This document shows, in pieces, positions 1-5,320 of a DNA stretch of 5,320 bases. Location: contig DDCS01000093.1 in the NCBI GenBank assembly GCA_002335345.1, positions 1-5,320 of the forward strand, given 5' to 3'. The notes below the pieces were generated by a model. It had not been told where the DNA came from. It made no database searches and saw nothing but the letters and a program-made list of their open reading frames with translations. A program made the position numbers and the translations under genes. Position 1 is the stretch's first letter, and every line of letters starts with the position of its first letter. The DNA is from Flavobacteriaceae bacterium UBA2000. GTDB lineage: Bacteria; Bacteroidota; Bacteroidia; Flavobacteriales; Flavobacteriaceae.

Positions 1-50
1 AGCGTATTCAGTCTGATTTTCTGCGTTGGCTGCATGAGGTTGCCGTATAG
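1..50 (+). CDS. C-terminal end of an upstream gene (partial)
   Basis: Reading from base 3, the frame encodes RIQSDFLRWLHEVAV and stops at TAG 48-50. The run looks like an amphipathic C-terminal helix, as seen at the ends of many glycosyltransferases and other soluble enzymes, but 15 residues are too few to assign a family. The frame starting at base 1 is also open, to TAA 61-63, and would give a more hydrophobic, cysteine-containing tail. I prefer the base-3 frame because its composition is more protein-like and it leaves a normal 28-base gap before the methyltransferase gene. No function is proposed. Confidence 0.45.
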   Translation, partial: RIQSDFLRWLHEVAV

Positions 51-78
51 AGAAGTTAAATAACAACAGTATATAAAA

Positions 79-837
79 ATGAAAATCCGAGGTATCCTAA
101 AAGCAATTCTTCCGAATTCGATTATCGATTATCGTAGACAACGTATTGCGGATAGAATCAGATCCAGGCATATTAATACCGTGTCTATATCACAGATTGG
201 ACAAGACTACTGGGTATATGGGGAATGCTTCAATGAGGCTACGGGTTTTTTTCTCGATATCGGAGCCCATGATGGCGTTTTCTTCAGCAACTCTTTTATC
301 TTGGAAGAGCGTTATCAGTGGAAAGGTATATGCATAGAGGCCAATCCTGCTACTTTTGCGAAATTAAAAAAAAACCGCCAATGCAGATGTATTGACGTAT
401 GCGTTGATGAGAAAGAAGGCCAAGTTTCTTTTGCGTCAAAAGGTATGTGGGGAGGCATTGTCGCAGAAGATTGTGATAATCCCGACAACGAAGATGGTGC
501 CGACATGGTAACAGTGCGGGCGGTGCGGTTAGATGAACTGCTAGAAGAAGAAAAAGCTCCGGCGATTATCGACTATCTGAGTATCGATATTGAAGGTGCC
601 GAGGATCGAGCTCTGCTTACTTTCCCATTTGATAAATACACATTTAATTGCATCACCATTGAGAGACCATCGGAAGCTCTCAGAGAGGTTTTTGCAAAGA
701 ATGGATATATAATGGTCAGAGATGTTCCTGAAATGGATGTTTTCTACATCCATAGTAGCTTTGAGTCCAGATATCTCCGGAACATGTATGAATTCAGTCT
801 CAAGAAATTCTCTATAGCTGATACTTACAATTGGTAG
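79..837 (+). CDS. FkbM family SAM-dependent methyltransferase
   Basis: A 252-residue protein, a normal length for the FkbM family (Methyltransf_21 type), whose members O-methylate sugars or other hydroxyl groups using S-adenosylmethionine. The order of motifs is typical: SQIGQD at residues 38-43, the glycine-rich SAM-binding motif I FFLDIGAHDG at 57-66, CIEANP at 85-90 (the acidic E87 would hold the SAM ribose), and the family hallmark YLSIDIEGAE at 166-175, followed by IERP at 194-197. The N-terminal 30 residues are strongly basic and could associate with membrane or substrate. There is no signal peptide, so a cytoplasmic site is expected. ATG 79 is the only sensible start, but no Shine-Dalgarno sequence precedes it. 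An A9 tract lies inside the gene at 366-374. Within a glycan cluster the likely substrate is a sugar of the repeat unit (inference); the acceptor and position cannot be read from sequence. Confidence 0.9.
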   Translation: MKIRGILKAILPNSIIDYRRQRIADRIRSRHINTVSISQIGQDYWVYGECFNEATGFFLDIGAHDGVFFSNSFILEERYQWKGICIEANPATFAKLKKNRQCRCIDVCVDEKEGQVSFASKGMWGGIVAEDCDNPDNEDGADMVTVRAVRLDELLEEEKAPAIIDYLSIDIEGAEDRALLTFPFDKYTFNCITIERPSEALREVFAKNGYIMVRDVPEMDVFYIHSSFESRYLRNMYEFSLKKFSIADTYNW

Positions 838-917
838 AAGAATTAGCTGGCGATTCGATTGCGGCTCATAATCAATGTTGAAAATAGTAAAGGCTGCCAT
901 GATAGATCGTAATATAT
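838..917. other. Intergenic gap between methyltransferase and next gene
   Basis: These 80 bases show no terminator-like hairpin with a T-run and no Shine-Dalgarno before ATG 918. CATAAT at 867-872 resembles a sigma-70 -10 box, but no acceptable -35 box lies at the right distance. The gap is compatible with transcription continuing from the methyltransferase gene. Confidence 0.4.
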
Positions 918-1694
918 ATGAGTGAAAAACTAGACCATGAACTGGCAGTAATATTCTGCTATCACAAGCTTTGTGATGTAACGCTGAGAAATCTGGATAG
1001 TCTTAAAGCACACAATCCTGACGTGCCAGTGATTTTGGTCAGTAACGGGGGTGAGGTCATGGAGGATAGTCTGAATTCCCGGGATTTATTGAAAGGGAAG
1101 TGGAAAAATTATGGGCCTGTCTCTCCCTTTTTAAAACTACGGCATCTAGGTTATCTTTGGCATCTTTTCAAAAAGGGAGTGCCTATTGATTATTTCTGGC
1201 GTAATGCCGATATGCCACTTTATCTTGCTTATGATGCGTCCAGAGAGAAAGTATCAGCAAAAAGATATGTTTTCTTAGAGTGGGATTGTTTTTGTAACGT
1301 AGATATTAGTAAATTTTATGAAGAAGTCTGGGATGCTGATCTTGCAGCTCAACATGTAATCGATTCAGCGAAGGAACCAGAATGGAACCATTTCGATCCA
1401 AAATATAGTGATGATTGTCCTTCCAAGGTAAAGGGGGGGTTATACGGCGTTGCTCCATTAGCAGCCATTATGCTTTCCCGTCATGCCTTATCGGCTATTT
1501 GCAATGAGCTGAAAAGCGATATCACGTGGAGAAATACTTTTTGTGAGCTGCGAGTAGCTACTATAGCTAACTTACTAAGTTTAAATATTCAACAATTGCC
1601 AGAGCAAAAGAGGAAGTATCTGCGCGCTGCGCCTCCTTGTTGGGATTTCTCCGAGTGCAATGAGCCCGCAGTCTGGCACATGGTGAAGAATTAA
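918..1694 (+). CDS. Putative GT-A-like glycosyltransferase, uncharacterised family
   Basis: A 258-residue soluble protein with no signal peptide or membrane segment. The opening strand AVIFCYHKLCD (residues 10-20), then VTLRNLDSLKAHNPDVPVILVSN at 21-43 in pieces, reads like the first nucleotide-binding beta-alpha-beta unit of a GT-A glycosyltransferase. The strand YVFLEWDCFCNVDI (117-130) occupies the place of the DxD metal and nucleotide-sugar motif, but reads EWDC. GLYGVAPLAAIMLS (174-187), ELRVATIAN (210-218) and the terminal VWHMVK (252-257, similar to the WHxxK ending of related proteins) complete the pattern. The fold assignment rests on these motifs and context; the sugar donor and acceptor are unknown. 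ATG 918 is the first start after the in-frame stop at 903-905 and has no visible Shine-Dalgarno. A run of seven G lies at 1433-1439. It could alternatively be an inactive or non-glycosyltransferase relative. Confidence 0.7.
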   Translation: MSEKLDHELAVIFCYHKLCDVTLRNLDSLKAHNPDVPVILVSNGGEVMEDSLNSRDLLKGKWKNYGPVSPFLKLRHLGYLWHLFKKGVPIDYFWRNADMPLYLAYDASREKVSAKRYVFLEWDCFCNVDISKFYEEVWDADLAAQHVIDSAKEPEWNHFDPKYSDDCPSKVKGGLYGVAPLAAIMLSRHALSAICNELKSDITWRNTFCELRVATIANLLSLNIQQLPEQKRKYLRAAPPCWDFSECNEPAVWHMVKN

Positions 1695-1750
1695 CAGCTG
1701 TGTGAAGATAGGCTAGTGGGTATTTAGCAAACCCAAAAAAATTGTTGTGC

Positions 1751-1778
1751 TTGCGCGCAAAAAATCAAATAGTCTAAT
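1751..1778 (+). promoter_or_regulatory. Weak candidate sigma-70 promoter
   Basis: TTGCGC (1751-1756) as a -35 box and TCTAAT (1773-1778, five of six matches to TATAAT) as a -10 box are separated by 16 bases. The -35 half is poor. The -10 box falls inside the left half of the perfect palindrome, which would be the arrangement expected of an operator, but this is inference and the palindrome itself generates the -10 match on both strands. Confidence 0.2.
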
Positions 1779-1790
1779 CGATTAGACTAT
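1769..1790. repeat. Perfect 22-base palindrome (operator or hairpin candidate)
   Basis: The left half ATAGTCTAATC is followed directly by its exact reverse complement, giving 11 base pairs of dyad symmetry with no spacer and an ATCGAT centre. The symmetry ends abruptly on both sides (A1768 and A1791 do not pair). There is no T-run downstream, so it is not a standard terminator. A symmetric site without a loop suits a dimeric DNA-binding protein better than an RNA hairpin. It lies 61 bases upstream of ATG 1852. Confidence 0.55.
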
Positions 1791-1851
1791 ACAAAGTACT
1801 AAGCTGGTATGTCGGTTTAAGCTGCGCTCCAGTGTTATTGTTATTAATTCT

Positions 1852-2775
1852 ATGAAAGTTCAACATCCATTTGGTTTTGTTACAGCATGTCATGCTGGTG
1901 ACAAATTTATGGTTGGGGCAACGCTGGCCAGTATGCGGTATTATTGTCCGGATGTGCCGATCTGTTTGATCGCTGATGGAGATGTTGATGTCTCTGATTT
2001 AGAGAAAGACTACGACTTGATCGTTCTGCGTATCGACGAACTGCCTTCAGAGGAAATGCGCAAGATGATCGGTGGGAGTTACCGCGTCAAGTTAGCGGCG
2101 ATGTGGGAGGGGCCTTTTGAGCATTATGTGTGGCTGGATTCTGATGCGATTGTTTGGGGCAATATCGCCGAACAAGTAAGAACTGATTTAGATTTTCAGA
2201 TTTTCTGGCCTGAAATTTCGGTTCCTGCAGATGCGAAAGAAGAGCCAGATTGGATGGCTCACTTTTATTTTGATCTCGCAGGGATCAAAAAGCGACATCC
2301 TGATTTTGAATGGCGTGGCTACCCTTATTTTTCTGCAGGTGCATTTTCTTGCCGTAGAAATGTCATCAGCTACGAGCAATGGAGTGAGATGGAGCGGTGG
2401 GCTGAGGAGGCTCCGGGGCTATTCCAGTTCCAAGATCAAGGAATTCTTAATTATTTGATTTTTTCAAAAAGTCAGCGTGGCGAAATTAAGATTGGTTGGG
2501 ACGACCTGCAGTGGTCAAGAAGCTTTAGCCGCAAGAATATAGACCAAGATTGTTCGGTGTGTGGATGGAGTTTCCCGAAGCATGTGCTTGGTAACACGAC
2601 GCTGCACTTTTGTGGTCGTAAGCCTTCAACGCTCGATCTTAATTGTTTTAGTCGGCCATTTACCATAGCTCGCTTAGTGCACCATCAGAGGAATCATAGT
2701 AAATGGGGGGCTTGGTGTCGCATTTTGTGGGAAGATTTGGCCATGATAGCTTATAAAATTAGGTGTAAATTTTAA
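1852..2775 (+). CDS. GT8-like glycosyltransferase
   Basis: A 307-residue protein with the motif order of GT-A retaining transferases of the GT8 group. FGFVTACHAGDKFMVGATLA (residues 7-26) is the first nucleotide-sugar strand and helix. YRVKLAAMW (77-85) precedes the DxD strand YVWLDSDAIVWGNI (92-105), in which D96 and D98 would bind the divalent metal and UDP-sugar. YFSAGAFSC (159-167) corresponds to the NSGV-type acceptor loop, QDQGILNYLI (194-203) to the DQD-type motif, and LHFCGRKP (251-258) to the C-terminal HxxGxxKPW element that holds the diphosphate. The tail (about 270-307) is basic and aromatic and may sit on the membrane surface. No signal peptide is seen. The likely role is adding one sugar to a lipid-linked repeat unit in the cytoplasm; the donor is not predictable. 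ATG 1852 is the first start in its frame and lacks a Shine-Dalgarno. The sulfotransferase gene follows after 20 bases, suggesting cotranscription. Confidence 0.8.
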   Translation: MKVQHPFGFVTACHAGDKFMVGATLASMRYYCPDVPICLIADGDVDVSDLEKDYDLIVLRIDELPSEEMRKMIGGSYRVKLAAMWEGPFEHYVWLDSDAIVWGNIAEQVRTDLDFQIFWPEISVPADAKEEPDWMAHFYFDLAGIKKRHPDFEWRGYPYFSAGAFSCRRNVISYEQWSEMERWAEEAPGLFQFQDQGILNYLIFSKSQRGEIKIGWDDLQWSRSFSRKNIDQDCSVCGWSFPKHVLGNTTLHFCGRKPSTLDLNCFSRPFTIARLVHHQRNHSKWGAWCRILWEDLAMIAYKIRCKF

Positions 2776-2795
2776 TCTGATTTCTTTCTAAAGCT

Positions 2796-3476
2796 ATGTT
2801 TAACAATGCCAACAAATTTCCTTTATGGAGCTTGAAACTGGCAGTCAAATTAACAGGCCGTCCAACTGGGGTCTCTGAAGGGCTTAAGAACGACATATCC
2901 GATCTAGGATGTATCTTTATTCATATACCTAAATGTGCGGGTAATGCAGTGCAAAAAAGTTTGTTTGGAGAGGTGGTTTTTGGACACCAAACCATACGAC
3001 AGTATCAACTCGCGTTAGGTAGCTCAGAGTATCGTAAGGCGTGGAAATTTGCGATTACAAGAGATCCGTTCGAGCGGATTGTTTCAGCATGGAGGTTTTT
3101 GAAAGCTGGGGGGCTACATGCACATGATGAGAAATATTATTCAGAAAACCTCGGTGAGTTTCAAACTTTCGACCATTTTGTAAATGACTGGTTAGTCAAT
3201 CAAGATCTGAGTCGTTGTAGTTGTGTTCATTTCAAGCCCCAGGTGCATTATATCAAGGGTTTTGATGGCCATGTTGCAATAGATTACATGTTAAAATTAT
3301 CTGATTTGCAGACCGAGTATGAAAAACTTCGTGAAAAATTTAATGGGGTTGCCCTCATCGAAAACAATCTAGCGCAAGGCGGGAAAGTTGACTTTAGATC
3401 ATTCATTACTAGTAATGAAACGTATAAAAATTTAGCTAAGGTGTATGCAGAGGATATCAGACTGCTTGGTTATTAG
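2796..3476 (+). CDS. Carbohydrate sulfotransferase, Sulfotransfer_2 type
   Basis: A 226-residue protein carrying both PAPS-binding signatures of sulfotransferases. The 5'-phosphosulfate loop is IFIHIPKCAGNAV (residues 40-52), where K46 and the following small residues would bind the 5'-phosphosulfate. The 3'-phosphate motif is FAITRDPFERIVSAW (85-99), with R89 and S97 as the expected contacts. HFKPQVHYI (145-153) and the closing VYAEDIRLLGY (216-226) are also characteristic of the Sulfotransfer_2 (PF03567-like) group. Known family members move a sulfuryl group from PAPS to a sugar hydroxyl. In this setting the probable acceptor is a sugar of the locus-encoded glycan (inference). No signal peptide or clear membrane anchor is seen, so it should act in the cytoplasm, where PAPS is available. 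The loop reads IPKCAGN rather than the commoner IPKTAGT. ATG 2796 is bounded by an in-frame stop at 2778-2780 and has no Shine-Dalgarno. Confidence 0.88.
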   Translation: MFNNANKFPLWSLKLAVKLTGRPTGVSEGLKNDISDLGCIFIHIPKCAGNAVQKSLFGEVVFGHQTIRQYQLALGSSEYRKAWKFAITRDPFERIVSAWRFLKAGGLHAHDEKYYSENLGEFQTFDHFVNDWLVNQDLSRCSCVHFKPQVHYIKGFDGHVAIDYMLKLSDLQTEYEKLREKFNGVALIENNLAQGGKVDFRSFITSNETYKNLAKVYAEDIRLLGY

Positions 3477-3600
3477 CTAGCGAGCCAAAGCAGTCACGAT
3501 TTTGTGTGAGTGCATAAATTTTTCTGGAGACTTCGCCTAACATATGCCTGGCTATAAGTGCAAATATTCAACATGGCGAAAGTCATCAATGTATTAATCC
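3477..3600. other. 124-base intergenic region
   Basis: The gap between the sulfotransferase and the next glycosyltransferase has no T-run terminator and no Shine-Dalgarno before ATG 3601. TATAAG at 3553-3558 resembles a -10 box, but the best upstream partner, TTCGCC at 3532-3537, is a weak -35 at only 15 bases spacing. The arms of a near-perfect inverted repeat bracket this candidate. Confidence 0.35.
3529..3584. repeat. Interrupted inverted repeat in the 5' leader
   Basis: GACTTCGCC (3529-3537) and GGCGAAAGTC (3575-3584) are reverse complements apart from one extra base, with 37 bases between them. As RNA this would form a nine-pair stem with one bulge, ending 16 bases before ATG 3601. It could be a leader structure or two operator half-sites, or chance. 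There is no downstream T-run. Confidence 0.3.
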
Positions 3601-4404
3601 ATGAATCATAAAAAATTTGATCATTTTATCCTAACAAGATTTAACGTAAGGATAACATACGAGATGATGGACCCTGATGTGCGTCCAGGTATAGACGAAG
3701 TATGGTTGAAAAACCGTTTTGAACTATATGAGAGGGTATGTTTGCCGTCGGTCGCTAAGCAAACAACAAAATCTTTTCGATGGCTTTTATTTATGGATGT
3801 TGACACGCCAGAAATCTTCAAGATTCGTATGTCCGAATTATCTTATAAGTATTCGTTCATCATTCCTATATATTGTGAAAACGGAGAGGAGAAGACGCTT
3901 GTGGATAGCATGAACAGTATCGCGCTGCCAGATTGCACTCGTATTATGACTCGCTTAGACAACGACGATGCAATTCATTCTGAGATGTTAGAAAACATCC
4001 AAGATATAGCAGCGTCTAACATGCTTGATAGTAATAATGCTGATGGTTTTTTTATCACTTTTCCATTAGGCTATACTGAGTCGCAAGGTGACTACTACTT
4101 GCAGCGCTTTCGTTGCAATCCATTTATTAGTTTTGTAGCTGATGCCAGTATTGGCAAATCTATATTTTATTGGTATCACACCAAAATAGCAGAATTCGCG
4201 CCAGTGATGTTTAGTTATAAAACGCCTATGTGGTGTCAGGTTATTCACGATGAAAATGTAGTTAACTCGATACGGGGTGTTTATTGGCCATGGGGTAAAT
4301 ACAGTGACATGGCAACCGGTATGGCTGATTATGATCCCCGTTCTTTTGCATGGCAGTGCAGAGAGTTTTGGAGAAGCTTTAAAAAGTATATCTTGCGAAA
4401 GTAG
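3601..4404 (+). CDS. Putative rhamnosyltransferase-type glycosyltransferase (PF11316-like)
   Basis: A 267-residue protein resembling the family annotated as putative rhamnosyl transferase (Rhamno_transf). FDHFILTRFNVR (residues 6-17) is the first strand. WLKNRFELYERVCLPSVAKQ (35-54) matches the family's Rf-lFe-ftlPSl-Q pattern, followed by FRWLLFMDVDTP (59-70). MTRLDNDDAIH (116-126) supplies the acidic DxD-like site, with D120, D122 and D123 as metal or nucleotide ligands. MWCQVIHDENVVNS (210-223) matches the conserved W-QVIH-N motif near the C-terminus. The tail (about 250-267) is basic and aromatic. The rhamnose specificity in the family name is weakly supported in general and should be read only as a fold assignment. 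The product should act in the cytoplasm on a lipid-linked glycan. ATG 3601 follows an in-frame TAA at 3595-3597, which fixes the start; no Shine-Dalgarno is visible. The next gene begins 35 bases downstream. Confidence 0.82.
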   Translation: MNHKKFDHFILTRFNVRITYEMMDPDVRPGIDEVWLKNRFELYERVCLPSVAKQTTKSFRWLLFMDVDTPEIFKIRMSELSYKYSFIIPIYCENGEEKTLVDSMNSIALPDCTRIMTRLDNDDAIHSEMLENIQDIAASNMLDSNNADGFFITFPLGYTESQGDYYLQRFRCNPFISFVADASIGKSIFYWYHTKIAEFAPVMFSYKTPMWCQVIHDENVVNSIRGVYWPWGKYSDMATGMADYDPRSFAWQCREFWRSFKKYILRK

Positions 4405-4439
4405 GCGCTTATGAAGCGGTGAAGATCTGGGGGCGAATT

Positions 4440-5320
4440 ATGAAAGTCTGGCATATAACGAGAACGCTCTATGGAGGAGCTGGGATCTATGCTCAGCGTT
4501 TGAGTGATGCGTTACTATCCGCTGGTGTTGATAGCTGTACGCTGAGTTCAGATGCAGACGGCGCTCACGATTCGGGGGCTCTCAAGATAGTAGCTGGGGC
4601 TGTTCCACAACTTAGCACACGCATAGTTAGATCGATGTCTCATCGTTTGACCTCAGCACCATTTCATTCTCTTTTGAGTATGGACGGATTCGCGGTAGAA
4701 CATATGCCTGAAAAGGGCGACATTATCCACCTACATGGCTTGACGGGCTGGATGGGGCTCAGAGGGCTGAATGCATTAATACCCGAGGGGAGTCAGGTTT
4801 TCTGGACCACTCATGATCTTTGGCCGTTAAGTGGTGGTTGCATCCTCTATTCCGGATGTGATGGTTACCAAAAAGATTGTGGTAGTTGTCCTATATTGCG
4901 CAAGGGTGTGAAAACCTGGGCGAAGATTGAACTGAAACTTAAAGAGAAGCTAATCAGGGAAAAAAACATTCGACCGATTGCTAACAGTGGATGGATGGCC
5001 AGCCATGTAGAACATTCACGAGTTTTTGAAGGTGTCAGTGATGTGCCTGTCATTCCGCCGATTGTAGGACCGAGCTATTTTGCACCTGATATTGAGAATA
5101 TGAGGGCAAAGTTAAAGATAGACCCTAGCAAAAAAGTGATCGCTCTCGGTGCCCGAGCGGTAACCGATCGTTACAAAGGAATTCCTGAGTTTTTGCAGGC
5201 ACTCGCAAAGCGACCCAAGCTGGCCGAACAATGTGTGATTCTTCTCTTTGGTGAGGGCGAGCTTGAGCTTTCTGATGCTCTGGATGTCAGGGCTTTGGGT
5301 AGGCTGAATTCAGCTGAGGA
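4440..5320 (+). CDS. GT4 family glycosyltransferase (5' part, runs off the window)
   Basis: The frame is open from ATG 4440 to the window edge: 293 codons plus two bases. It starts MKVWHITRTLYGGAGIYAQR, the usual GT-B opening with a glycine-rich loop (residues 12-15). GDIIHLHG (93-100) and FWTTHDLWPLSGGC (121-134) are typical of GT4 glycosyltransferases of the colanic-acid WcaC-like branch. IANSGWMASHV (180-190) ends the N-terminal Rossmann domain, and VIALGARAVTDRYKGIPEFLQAL (233-255) opens the C-terminal nucleotide-sugar domain, with ILLFGEGEL at 268-276. The E-x7-E catalytic motif would lie past the edge. Cysteines C134, C140, C147 and C150 form a CX5CX6CX2C cluster that may bind a metal. 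A G-rich stretch (GGGGGCG, 4429-4435) gives a weak ribosome site. An in-frame GTG at 4419 would add seven residues; I prefer ATG because it starts at the family's usual first strand. Confidence 0.87.
   Translation, partial: MKVWHITRTLYGGAGIYAQRLSDALLSAGVDSCTLSSDADGAHDSGALKIVAGAVPQLSTRIVRSMSHRLTSAPFHSLLSMDGFAVEHMPEKGDIIHLHGLTGWMGLRGLNALIPEGSQVFWTTHDLWPLSGGCILYSGCDGYQKDCGSCPILRKGVKTWAKIELKLKEKLIREKNIRPIANSGWMASHVEHSRVFEGVSDVPVIPPIVGPSYFAPDIENMRAKLKIDPSKKVIALGARAVTDRYKGIPEFLQALAKRPKLAEQCVILLFGEGELELSDALDVRALGRLNSAE

Larger units (their letters stand above)
1695..1851. other. 157-base intergenic region with palindrome
   Basis: This is the longest non-coding gap in the window. It contains a small imperfect GGGT/ACCC inverted repeat (1718-1734) followed by A rather than T residues, a 10-base palindrome TTGCGCGCAA (1751-1760), and a perfect 22-base palindrome (1769-1790). 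No small gene is convincing: the frame leading into ATG 1852 is open from 1786 but has no ATG, GTG or TTG. A new promoter or a regulatory site upstream of the 1852 gene is plausible. Confidence 0.5.

Noticed and set aside
118..134. Tandem TCGATTA repeat (two copies plus TCG) in the start of the FkbM gene, sharing the core of the intergenic palindrome
   Set aside because: It is coding sequence with only two copies, and the shared 7-base core is easily chance in AT-rich DNA.
541..900. 119-residue minus-strand open frame opposite the FkbM gene
   Set aside because: It lies mostly antisense to a clear methyltransferase gene, shows no recognisable domain, and ends in a run of Phe created by the A-rich coding strand.
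875..925. 16-codon frame (MLKIVKAAMIDRNIYE) overlapping the start at 918
   Set aside because: Too short to support, no Shine-Dalgarno, and no recognisable leader-peptide feature; chance is the simplest explanation.
1718..1734. GGGT...ACCC hairpin as a rho-independent terminator
   Set aside because: The stem is only four perfect pairs with a mismatch inside, and is followed by an A-run; on the minus strand the T-run precedes the hairpin, so neither orientation works.
1751..1760. 10-base palindrome TTGCGCGCAA
   Set aside because: Short and without flanking symmetry; kept only as context for the nearby 22-base palindrome.
3573..3611. 12-codon frame (MAKVINVLIHES) overlapping the start at 3601
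   Set aside because: It resembles the first strand of a glycosyltransferase but stops at once, and there is no continuing homologous frame to suggest a broken gene.
4865..5053. 62-residue minus-strand open frame opposite the GT4 gene
   Set aside because: It is fully antisense to a well-supported GT4 coding frame and has a low-complexity Ser/Phe/Leu composition typical of shadow frames.

Overview
The window holds part of a surface-polysaccharide gene cluster (O-antigen, capsule or exopolysaccharide). All genes lie on the + strand and are read left to right. By eye the sequence is AT-rich, with an A/T-rich codon choice and short but not overlapping gene junctions, as is common in the variable glycan loci of Gram-negative bacteria. 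I infer a proteobacterium, most likely an aquatic or marine gammaproteobacterium, but nothing here fixes the genus. There are no rRNA, tRNA, transposase, integrase or CRISPR signatures.

Layout. (1) The last codons of an unidentified upstream gene end at 50. (2) 79-837 is an FkbM-family SAM-dependent methyltransferase. (3) 918-1694 is a GT-A-like putative glycosyltransferase of an uncharacterised family with an EWDC motif in place of a classic DxD. (4) A 157-base gap (1695-1851) carries a perfect 22-base palindrome. (5) 1852-2775 is a GT8-like glycosyltransferase with a DSD motif and a C-terminal HFCGRKP motif. (6) 2796-3476 is a PAPS-dependent carbohydrate sulfotransferase of the Sulfotransfer_2 type. 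(7) A 124-base gap (3477-3600) contains a near-perfect inverted repeat. (8) 3601-4404 is a putative rhamnosyltransferase-type glycosyltransferase (Rhamno_transf, PF11316 type). (9) 4440 to the window edge is the first 293 codons of a GT4 family glycosyltransferase with a four-cysteine motif.

How the genes may work together (inference): three or four glycosyltransferases would build an oligosaccharide repeat on a lipid carrier at the cytoplasmic face of the inner membrane. The FkbM enzyme would O-methylate and the sulfotransferase would sulfate specific sugar hydroxyls, giving a methylated and possibly sulfated, acidic glycan. No flippase, polymerase, export or PAPS-synthesis gene is in view, so the polymer class cannot be decided.

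The points most worth a second look are the sulfotransferase inside a bacterial glycan cluster, the isolated perfect palindrome, the lack of Shine-Dalgarno sequences before five consecutive genes, and the poorly characterised glycosyltransferase at 918-1694. I see no clear sign of an entirely new system. The region reads as an accessory glycan locus with some under-described enzymes.
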